Below are positions 7,343 through 13,654 of a stretch of DNA of 19,592 nucleotides, piece after piece. The notes under the pieces are model-generated. The model saw only the letters and a list, made by a program, of their open reading frames with translations, did no database searches and was not told where the DNA came from. The translations under genes were made by a program, and so were the position numbers. This stretch comes from Planctomycetota bacterium (lineage in GTDB: Bacteria > Planctomycetota > MHYJ01 > WSZJ01 > JACPWG01). The first letter of the stretch is position 1. Every line of letters starts with the position of its first letter. The stretch spans positions 1-19,592 of the forward strand of contig JACRIP010000343.1 of assembly GCA_016220045.1 (NCBI GenBank), in the 5' to 3' direction.

Positions 7343-7475
7343 AACGTCGTTTAACGTCGTTCCGTTTCGTTTAACGTCGTTCAACGTCCTTGAGTCGCGG
7401 GCAAGGTCGTTTCCGTGGCAGAACCACGAGACCTTGAACGACGCTAGACGAGGTTGAACGACGTTGAACGAGGCG
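7343..7475. repeat. Inverted pair of decamer arrays with a central hairpin
   Basis: Decamers of AACGTCGTTC run in strict 10-base register from 7343: those at 7353 and 7373 are exact, 7343 differs at one base, 7383 at two, and 7363 at five. The reverse complement GAACGACGTT repeats at 7436, 7446, 7456 (exact) and 7466. Between them, CAAGGTC (7402-7408) pairs with GACCTTG (7430-7436), with an inner stem CGTGG/CCACG. The array begins 17 bp upstream of the large TPR gene's ATG, so it would form its 5' leader. Confidence 0.8.
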
Positions 7476-7538
7476 AAAACCGTTCGATGAGGCCGGCAAA
7501 CGTCGGTTTCCGGGGCTCGGGACCGGAGGTCGGCCCGG

Positions 7539-7580
7539 CGGCGTCGGCCACGGAGGGGGAGATTCCGTGGCGCGACGCCG
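7539..7580. terminator. Long hairpin downstream of toroid protein 1
   Basis: CGGCGTCG (7539-7546) plus CCACGGA (7548-7554) pairs with TCCGTGG (7564-7570) plus CGACGCCG (7573-7580) around a 9-base loop. It lies 28 bp past the stop of toroid gene 1. No T-tract follows, so it is a candidate factor-dependent terminator or processing stem. Confidence 0.5.
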
Positions 7581-7608
7581 GCCGGGCGGGGGCGGGCGAA
7601 CCCAGCCC

Positions 7609-9345
7609 CTACTTGCGCTTGCCGCCGCCGAAGGCGCTGTCGTAGCGGTAGTACACTTCGAGCGTCAGCACGTTGAGCGCGGTCGCATAGACGCGGCCGC
7701 CTTCGAAGCCCCAGCGGTCGTCCGAGTCCCACGACCCGGCCGCGCACTGGTCCTTTGCGGTCGCCTGGTTCTTCACCAGCGCATCGACCATCGCCTTGTT
7801 CCAGGCGCCCCAGTACTTCTGACTCTGGCCGCTGTCCGGCCCGTCATACTGGAAAAGCGCCAGCGTGCCGTAGTACCAATAGTAGTAGTCGTTGGTCTTC
7901 TTGGCCTTGTCCCAGATCGGCAGGTCCTGCACCAGCAGCTTCCCGCCCATCTCCAGGATCGGGTCCTTCGGGTCGTGCTTGCAGAAGATGCGCACCAGCA
8001 TGCCGACCGCGGTCAGCGACTCGTGGTTGGTGTAGTCCTCGTTCTTGCCCTGGACCACGACCTTCACGCCCGCGTCTTCCAGCTTGGTGTAGCCGCACTT
8101 GCCGTAGTTCTTCTCCGTGATCTCGTCGATGAAGGAGAGCGCTTCCTCGAAGGCGGCGCGCCCGACGTTCAGGCCGGAGATCTCGGCGGACTTCATCGCC
8201 ATCACGCACCAGCCGGTGACGGACGAATCGTTCTCGCCGTCCTTGGGCTGGTAGCGCCACGCCTTGTACGGGTTCTTGGAGGCGAGCAGGAAGTCGATGC
8301 CGCGCTGCGCCGGATCCTTGAAGAGCGGCGACTGCGTAAGCCCGTAGGCTTCGGCCATGGCCAGCGACGCCACGGCGTGGTTGTAGAGCATCTTGCCGCC
8401 GGTTTTGGCGCCGAAGCACCCGTCCGAGTCCTGCGACTTGATGAGGTAGAGGATGCCCTGCTTCACCACCGTGCCGAAGCTCATCTCCTTGCCGGTGATC
8501 GGGTCCATGTACTTGTCGCGCGAGAGGTGGGTGTAGCCGGCGCCGAGGAAGGCGAGCAGCGACAGGCCGGTGAGGCCGACGTTGTAGTCGCGGTAGCCCT
8601 TGCCTTCGCAGATCGACTTCTTGCAGTTGCCGGAGTAGGACTCGGCGTCCCAGGAGCCATCGGAATTCTGGTGGCGCGCGAGCCAGCGCAGGCCGGCGGT
8701 GACGGCGTTTTCCGTCGCGTCGGTCGAGCCTTTGGTGCCGCCGCCCTTGGCGCGGCGATTGACGCGGCCGCCGAAGGGTCCGCCGTAGCGGCCGGCGCCG
8801 CCGCCGCCGCCGCCCACGCCGATCGCATCGGTCAGGCCCGGGCCCTTGCCGGTCTGCCGGCCCTTGGCGCCGCCGCCCTCGCCCGGCAGGTAGGAGATGA
8901 ACTCCTTCGAGTCGCCCTTCATCTGGCCGTAGTCCTCGCCGTCCGCCGATTCGTTGTGGTCCGATTCCTCGGCGTCCGGGAAGTAGATCGCGGGCTCGTC
9001 GGTCGCCTGCGGCGTGACGTCGCCGGTGGGCACGCCCTTGCGCTCCACCAGCCCTTGCGGCCGCTCGATTTCGATCTTCTGGATCTTGGGCGGCGGCACG
9101 GTCACGATGATCGGCACCTCTTCGCTCTGCACGCGGGCATGCGAGAAGGTCACGACCGAGAGCAGCGCCAGACCCATGGCGTGGGCGGCCATCGAGATCG
9201 CCCACCACGGGGTCTTCTTCACCTGCTCCTGCAGCCAGGCTTCGAAATCCATCGACTCGCGGGCGCGATCCGCGAGCGAACCGCGATCCTGCGGCTGCTC
9301 GTCTTCGACGGGCTCTTCCTCGCGCGGGCTCCGGGACTTGGCCAT
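7609..9345 (-). CDS. TonB-like helix fused to prenyltransferase/squalene-cyclase-like toroid (toroid protein 1)
   Basis: 578 residues; GGGGAG stands 6 bases before the ATG at 9345. Layout: charged cytoplasmic N-terminus (1-46), one helix (about 47-67), a Pro-rich stretch with VTVPPPK (81-87), an acidic linker, a Gly-rich run (178-193), then a toroid domain (about 212-572). The helix has Ser51-x3-His55 with Leu62 and Thr66, the spacing of the TonB S-x3-H signature, with Thr where TonB has Ser. The C-terminal part has QW-type repeats (Gln226, Gly230, Trp232; another at 303-311) and the ending GGRVYATALNVLTLEVYYRY, a pattern I associate with planctomycete 'prenyltransferase/squalene oxidase repeat' proteins. 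Cys241-x4-Cys246 is kept in the paralogue. A classic cyclase active site is not evident, so binding rather than catalysis is likely. Topology should be N-in, toroid outside. Encoded with ExbB/ExbD, it probably takes the TonB role; this is inference. Confidence 0.88.
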   Translation of the reverse strand: MAKSRSPREEEPVEDEQPQDRGSLADRARESMDFEAWLQEQVKKTPWWAISMAAHAMGLALLSVVTFSHARVQSEEVPIIVTVPPPKIQKIEIERPQGLVERKGVPTGDVTPQATDEPAIYFPDAEESDHNESADGEDYGQMKGDSKEFISYLPGEGGGAKGRQTGKGPGLTDAIGVGGGGGGAGRYGGPFGGRVNRRAKGGGTKGSTDATENAVTAGLRWLARHQNSDGSWDAESYSGNCKKSICEGKGYRDYNVGLTGLSLLAFLGAGYTHLSRDKYMDPITGKEMSFGTVVKQGILYLIKSQDSDGCFGAKTGGKMLYNHAVASLAMAEAYGLTQSPLFKDPAQRGIDFLLASKNPYKAWRYQPKDGENDSSVTGWCVMAMKSAEISGLNVGRAAFEEALSFIDEITEKNYGKCGYTKLEDAGVKVVVQGKNEDYTNHESLTAVGMLVRIFCKHDPKDPILEMGGKLLVQDLPIWDKAKKTNDYYYWYYGTLALFQYDGPDSGQSQKYWGAWNKAMVDALVKNQATAKDQCAAGSWDSDDRWGFEGGRVYATALNVLTLEVYYRYDSAFGGGKRK

Positions 9346-9405
9346 GTCAAACTCCCCCAATGGCAGTGGCTTGCCGTGTGTGTCGTTGCGAATAGGGCGG
9401 ATGCC

Positions 9406-10545
9406 TTAGTCAACGCCGCGCTTGCGCGCCTTGTCGGCGAAGAAGGAATCCGGGTAGTGGTCGAGGAGGTCGCGGTAGGCGGCGGCGGCCTTGGGCTTGA
9501 ATTCCTCGGCGCCGATGTCGCGTCCGTCCTTGGATTTCGGGGTCGCGGCGGCGAGGGCCTCGTAGGCCTGGCCGGCGAAGAAAAGGGCGCGCTCGTGGCC
9601 TTCGGAGGCGTCGCCGGGCTCGGGGTAGTGGACGGCGATGCCCAGGGCGCAGGCCCAGGCGGCCTCGCGCAGCTTGGGGAGGTCCTTGCCGTCGGCCTTC
9701 TTGATCAGGAGCTCGGCGAGCTGGCCGGCGGCGGCGGCGCGCGCGTTCGCGGTCACGGCCTTCTCCAGGGCGTCGCGGAAGCTCTTTTCGGCGCCGTCGG
9801 TCTGGCCGAGCGCCATCTGCACGCGGCCCTTGGCGATGGCGGCCTCGCCCTGGACCAGCGGCGAGCGCGCGGCGGCGGCGAGGGCGGTGAAGGAGCCGAG
9901 CGCCTCCGGCCCCTTGCCGGTCATCTCCTGCTGGCGGGCGGTGTAGAAGTCCACCCAGGCGTCGAACTCATCGCCCAGGGGGGTCATTTTGGAGGCGTTC
10001 TTGGCCGAGGCGATGGCCGGTCCGGCGCTCGCGCCGTCGCCCTTGTCCACGTAGGCGCGCATGATGCCGGTGTGGATCTCGCGCAGGTACTTGCTTTCAG
10101 GGGCGAAGGTCAGGAGCCCGCGGAAATTCGTGATCGCGTCCTCGTAGCGGCGGGTCATCAGGTAACACATGCAGAGCTTGTACCACGCGTGCTGCTTGAA
10201 GAGGTCGCGTGCGCCCTTGCCGGCGTCGTCGACCGTGGACTTGTAGCCGTCGATCGCCTTGGTGTACTGGCGGGCGCGGTAGAGCTTCTCGGACTCGGCG
10301 AAGGCGGCGGGGGTGGCCTTGTAGACCACCGCGGTGACGTCCTTCCAGGCCTTCTTCATCGAGCCCGCGCTGGTCTTGATCTCGAGCTCGCGGAAGTCCT
10401 CCTTGAGGATGTCGCCCTTCAACTCGGTGGCGCCCGCGCGCACCAGATCGCTCTCCTGGGCCGCGGCCGTGCCCGCGTTCACCGTCCACGCCAGCGTCCC
10501 CGCCAGCGCCGCCGCCACCCACGTCGCCCGTCCAGCACCCTGCAT
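9406..10545 (-). CDS. Secreted TPR protein
   Basis: 379 residues from the ATG at 10545; AAGGAG lies 7 bases upstream, so the longer open frame to 10626 is rejected. Residues 1-30 look like a signal peptide ending near TAAAQ. A small segment (about 34-75, with ELKGDILKEDFRELEIKTS) looks beta-rich, like the short SH3-like modules seen in planctomycete proteins; that is an impression only. After it come TPR-like helical hairpins (for example QYTKAIDGYKSTV, RYEDAITNFRGLLTFAPES, and near the end AYRDLLDHYPDSFFADKA). It lies between the two toroid genes, 60 bp upstream of toroid 1, and is likely cotranscribed with it. Expected role: an extracytoplasmic scaffold or adaptor. No enzymatic motif is seen. 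Confidence 0.87.
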   Translation of the reverse strand: MQGAGRATWVAAALAGTLAWTVNAGTAAAQESDLVRAGATELKGDILKEDFRELEIKTSAGSMKKAWKDVTAVVYKATPAAFAESEKLYRARQYTKAIDGYKSTVDDAGKGARDLFKQHAWYKLCMCYLMTRRYEDAITNFRGLLTFAPESKYLREIHTGIMRAYVDKGDGASAGPAIASAKNASKMTPLGDEFDAWVDFYTARQQEMTGKGPEALGSFTALAAAARSPLVQGEAAIAKGRVQMALGQTDGAEKSFRDALEKAVTANARAAAAGQLAELLIKKADGKDLPKLREAAWACALGIAVHYPEPGDASEGHERALFFAGQAYEALAAATPKSKDGRDIGAEEFKPKAAAAYRDLLDHYPDSFFADKARKRGVD

Positions 10546-10892
10546 GTTGTGTCTCCTTCTCGCACTGCGCCGCTCCCGCGGCCGACCCCGCCTCACCCGG
10601 ACCCTTTTCCCGGCACCCCCGGTCAAGCAAGCGCCATGCCGCGAGCACCCAGTTTGTTTTGCGCACGGCCGACGTTATCGATTTGCTTGCAAGGGGTTGT
10701 GGAGAGGGTCGAATCGGTCGCGGGGACCGCGGGCGAGCCCCCGGGGGCGTGGGGCGTCCTGGAAAACCGGCTGCGGGCCCGCCCGGGGAGGTCGTAGTAA
10801 CCCGCTGAGAATCCAGAGGTTAGATCTGGATCGGTCGATGCGGCGTTTTGCCACACCGGAGCTGCTCGGCATAACTCATTGACATTGAAGAA

Positions 10893-10930
10893 GTTCGGTC
10901 GGAGCGGTTCGCGCGCCGGTCCGACCGAAC
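10893..10930. repeat. 11-bp-arm hairpin
   Basis: GTTCGGTCGGA (10893-10903) pairs perfectly with TCCGACCGAAC (10920-10930) over a 16-base loop. It is the third stem a transcript leaving toroid gene 2 would meet. Confidence 0.6.
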
Positions 10931-10941
10931 CGGACTGAGTT

Positions 10942-10984
10942 GGCGGGCGCCGGGGCGTGGGGCCGGAGGAACCCGGCGCCCGCC
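10942..10984. repeat. 13-bp-arm GC hairpin
   Basis: GGCGGGCGCCGGG (10942-10954) pairs perfectly with CCCGGCGCCCGCC (10972-10984) over a 17-base loop. It is a very stable stem by composition, with no T-tract beside it. Confidence 0.65.
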
Positions 10985-11030
10985 GGGGGAGAGTTTCGCC
11001 CTGAAGGGTGTCGTAACCGTGGCCAGCCGG

Positions 11031-11117
11031 GCCACCCCGGGGCGGACACAGGGGTCCGCCCCTACGAAAGACGCCGCTGGCCGTCGGGGCGGACCCCCGT
11101 GTCCGCCCTGGGGTGGC
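11031..11117. repeat. 32-bp nested inverted repeat downstream of toroid gene 2
   Basis: Arms 11031-11062 and 11086-11117 match at 30 of 32 positions when one is inverted. Each arm also folds on itself: GGGGCGGAC (11039-11047) with GTCCGCCCC (11054-11062), and GGGCGGAC (11087-11094) with GTCCGCCC (11101-11108). So it can form either one long stem or two GGGGCG-family hairpins. It begins 26 bp past the stop of toroid gene 2 and is a candidate terminator or transcript-protecting structure. Confidence 0.7.
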
Positions 11118-11143
11118 GTCACCCCGACCGCACCGCCTCTCGT

Positions 11144-12946
11144 CTACTTGCGATTCTTGCCGCGGAAGACCGACTCGTAGCGGTAGTAGACTTCCAGGGT
11201 CAGCACGTTGATCGCGGTGGCATAGACCCGGCCGCCCTCGAAGCCCCAGCGGTCGTCCGCATCCCACGAGCCCTCGGCGCAGGCGTCTTTCGTCGTCGCC
11301 TGGTGATCCACCAGCGCTTCGCGCACGGCGGGCTCCCAGCGCTTCCAGTATTTACCTGAGCCGCCGCTGTCCGGGCCGTCGAACTGGAACATCGCGAGGG
11401 TACCGTAATACCAGTAGTAGTAGTCGTTGGTCTTCTTGGCCTTGTCCCACATCGGCAGGTCGTTGCAGAGCTGGTTGGCCGCGAGGTCGAGGACGCCGTC
11501 CTGCGCGTCCTTGCTGATGAAGATGCGGCAGAGCATGCCGACCGAGGTCAACGCCTCGTGGTTCGCGTACTCTTCGTTCTTGCCCTGGACCACGACCTTC
11601 TGGCCGATGTCCTCGCGGGTGCGGTAGCCGACCTTGCCGTAGTTGGCGTCGGTCAGTTCCTCGATGTAGCCGCGGGCTTCGGCGAAGGCGGCGCGCGAAA
11701 CTTCCAGGCCGGAGATCTCGGCGGACTTCATCGCCATCACGCACCAGCCGGTGACGGAGGTGTCGTTGTCGCCGTCCTTCGGCTCGTAGCGCCACGCCTT
11801 GTAGGGATTCTTGGCGGCGACGAGGAAGTTGATGCCGCGCTGGGCGGCGTCCTTGAAGAGCGGGGAGGAGGTCAGGCCGTAGGCTTCGGCCATGGCGAGG
11901 GCGGCGATGGCGTGGTTGTACATGGTCTTGCCGCCGGCGCGGGCGCCGAAGCAGCCATCGGCGTCCTGGCTGCGGATGAGGTGGACGAGGCCCAGTTTGA
12001 CGACGGTGCCGAAGCACATCTCGCGGCCGGTCATCGCGTCCACGTAGGTCTCGCGGGTAAGGTGCGTGTACCCGGCGCCGAGGTAGGCGAGCAGGGCGAG
12101 GCCGGTGAGGCCGAGGTTATGGTCGCGGTAGCCCTTGCCGTCGCAGATCGAGCGCTTGCACTGGGCGGAGAAGCCCTCGGCGTCCCAGGAGCCGTCGGCG
12201 TGCTGGTGGCGCGCGAGCCAGCGCAGGCCGCGCAGGACGGCGTTTTCGGTTTCCGGCGTGGTGCCCTTGCGCGGCGGGCCGTTCGGGACGCGGATCGGGC
12301 GCAGCCCCTTCTTGCGGCCGTTGTCGTACTTGCTCCCGCCCTCGCCGCCGCCGCCGCCGATGCCGCAGATCCCCGTGATGCCGGGTACGGCGCTTACCTG
12401 GCGCCCGTCGATGCCGTCGCCCTGGCCCCAGACGTCACTCAGCGCGGCGGCGGACTGGCCGACCATGCCGCCGTTCTCGTCCTCGCCGCCCGCTTCGACG
12501 TTGCGGTCGCCGATCTCCGCATCTGGATGGTGGATGGCGGGCTCGTCGGTCAGGTTGTCGACCTCGTCGGCCGGGAGCAGCGGGTTGTTCGGCTGCGCCT
12601 TGTCCACCAGCTCGCGCAGCGGTTCGATCTCGATCTTGGGCGTGCGCGGCGGCGGCAATTGCACGATGATCTTCACCTCGTCTTCGTGGATTGCGGCGTG
12701 CGCGAAGGTGATGACCGACAGCATGGCGAGGCCGAGGGCGTGGGCCGAGAGCGAGATCGCCCACCAGGGGGTGCGCCGGACCTGTTCGCCCAGCCAGGTC
12801 TCGAAGTCGGCGGCCGCGTGCAGGCGGCCGGCGGTGTACATCTCCGGCGCGGGCGCGGGCGCCGGCTCAGGGGTTTCCTGGAGCTGGGCGCGAGATCTGG
12901 CTGGGGGGTGGGCGTGGGACGGGGGGTGCGACGGGGATTTTGCCAT
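11144..12946 (-). CDS. TonB-like helix fused to prenyltransferase/squalene-cyclase-like toroid (toroid protein 2)
   Basis: 600 residues; AGGAG is 8 bases before the ATG. The N-terminus is His/Pro-rich (1-35). A helix (about 61-82) bears Ser65-x3-His69, Leu76 and Thr80, the same TonB-like spacing as its paralogue. Then come a Pro-rich segment (LPPPRTPKIEIEP), an acidic linker, a Gly-rich run (196-204) and a toroid domain (about 232-595) with QW-type repeats (Gln248, Gly252, Trp254) and the ending GGRVYATAINVLTLEVYYRY. The toroid part is very similar to toroid protein 1, while the linkers differ in length and sequence, so the two may meet different partners. It is the first gene of the minus-strand cluster, with a 708-bp divergent intergenic region behind it where the main promoter should lie. 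Function beyond a membrane-anchored toroid is inferred. Confidence 0.88.
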   Translation of the reverse strand: MAKSPSHPPSHAHPPARSRAQLQETPEPAPAPAPEMYTAGRLHAAADFETWLGEQVRRTPWWAISLSAHALGLAMLSVITFAHAAIHEDEVKIIVQLPPPRTPKIEIEPLRELVDKAQPNNPLLPADEVDNLTDEPAIHHPDAEIGDRNVEAGGEDENGGMVGQSAAALSDVWGQGDGIDGRQVSAVPGITGICGIGGGGGEGGSKYDNGRKKGLRPIRVPNGPPRKGTTPETENAVLRGLRWLARHQHADGSWDAEGFSAQCKRSICDGKGYRDHNLGLTGLALLAYLGAGYTHLTRETYVDAMTGREMCFGTVVKLGLVHLIRSQDADGCFGARAGGKTMYNHAIAALAMAEAYGLTSSPLFKDAAQRGINFLVAAKNPYKAWRYEPKDGDNDTSVTGWCVMAMKSAEISGLEVSRAAFAEARGYIEELTDANYGKVGYRTREDIGQKVVVQGKNEEYANHEALTSVGMLCRIFISKDAQDGVLDLAANQLCNDLPMWDKAKKTNDYYYWYYGTLAMFQFDGPDSGGSGKYWKRWEPAVREALVDHQATTKDACAEGSWDADDRWGFEGGRVYATAINVLTLEVYYRYESVFRGKNRK

Positions 12947-13302
12947 GACGTGAACTCCTGATCTTCCGCTGCCGACCGATGACGACCCTCACAAGACGAT
13001 CCACAGTCGCGACCGGGGAGCGTTACGCATGCGCCGTACCGTCGCGGCGCCGCGTCGCGACGCGTGCCGGGATCGACGCGCAAGCCGTGTCCGGTCTGGG
13101 TTTGCCGGGCGGCCGGAAAACCGGGATGCGGAAGCGGGCGGTGGGATGGGGGTGCCGCGCCGTGGGGCGCGGACTGCGGCGAATCCCCGGGGCAAGCGCG
13201 GGGGAGAGACGCAACGCGCAGCGCGTGCTCGGGATGCGGCGGGCGGCGCGGGGTGTGGCATTCCGCCGCGCGGCGCCCCACCCACCCGTGTCCGCGCGGT
13301 CC

Positions 13303-13332
13303 CCCTCCCCCGGGCCGCAGCCCGGGGGAGGG
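13303..13332. repeat. Perfect 13-bp-arm CCCTCCCCCGGGC hairpin
   Basis: Arms CCCTCCCCCGGGC (13303-13315) and GCCCGGGGGAGGG (13320-13332) enclose a CGCA loop, and CTGGGGTGGGGG follows. It resembles the dispersed C-rich/G-rich palindromes common between genes in high-GC genomes. Being far from any stop codon, it is more likely a repeat element than a terminator. Confidence 0.65.
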
Positions 13333-13486
13333 CTGGGGTGGGGGTAGGTGGCGCTACCGCTCGCGCCCGACTCCCCAAGCCCTCCCCCCCCATCCAACTT
13401 CTCGCACGCTCACACCCCCCTCCGTAATCCTCAATTTACGGCCCGCGAGCCCGCCCAGGCCTCCCCTCACGCCCGGCTCTAATGTT

Positions 13487-13513
13487 GCATCTCGCTCTTG
13501 CGCAAGCAGATGC
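13487..13513. promoter_or_regulatory. Palindrome upstream of the hydrolase gene, possible operator
   Basis: GCATCT (13487-13492) pairs with AGATGC (13508-13513) around the self-complementary CTTGCGCAAG (13497-13506). It lies about 140 bp before the hydrolase ATG, in a patch less GC-rich than its surroundings. A role as operator is a guess from position and symmetry. Confidence 0.3.
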
Positions 13514-13654
13514 GACTGCCGCTTGACCGCGCCTCCGGACCCGAGGCACACCCGTTGCGAAACTCGGTCACGCGCCGCCGGCGCGGGCGATCGGCGCCCG
13601 CGCGCCGCCGCGGATTCGGGTCAGGCAGGATGGATTGGACAAAGGAGTCGTGTC

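Larger units (their letters stand above)
10546..11143. other. 598-bp intergenic region with four stacked hairpins
   Basis: No supportable gene is present. The half next to toroid gene 2 holds three strong inverted repeats (listed separately). A fourth, smaller one has 7-bp arms ATCCAGA (10811-10817) and TCTGGAT (10825-10831) over a 7-base loop. The half next to the TPR gene (10546-10800) shows no strong repeat and would be the place for a promoter of the downstream genes; I did not find a convincing one. Confidence 0.65.
12947..13654. other. 708-bp divergent intergenic region
   Basis: It lies between toroid gene 2 (minus) and the hydrolase gene (plus), so it should carry promoters in both directions; no consensus -35/-10 pair stands out. 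Open frames across it are G+C artefacts without ribosome sites. It contains a strong GC hairpin (13303-13332) and a small palindrome (13487-13513), and is otherwise unremarkable to me. Confidence 0.6.

Noticed and set aside
4207..7475. Octamer and decamer arrays as CRISPR repeats
   Set aside because: Units are 8 or 10 bases with no unique spacers, and no cas gene is present.
7711..7737. DSDD/DADD near the toroid C-termini as the cyclase DxDD active site
   Set aside because: In squalene-hopene cyclases DxDD lies mid-protein and is followed by TA. Here it follows GSW close to the C-terminus and is followed by RWG, so I do not take it as a cyclase catalytic motif.
9361..9375. Sigma54 promoter-like TGGCAGTGGCTTGCC
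   Set aside because: The spacing between the GG and GC elements is one base short, and it points away from the minus-strand genes.
10879..10884. TTGACA as a plus-strand -35 box in the gap below toroid gene 2
   Set aside because: No -10-like hexamer occurs 16-18 bases downstream, and no plus-strand gene follows.
13064..13654. Upstream extension of the hydrolase reading frame
   Set aside because: It crosses the 13303-13332 hairpin, is low-complexity Arg/Pro/Gly, and would bury the signal peptide. The ATG at 13655 has an ideal AAAGGAG.
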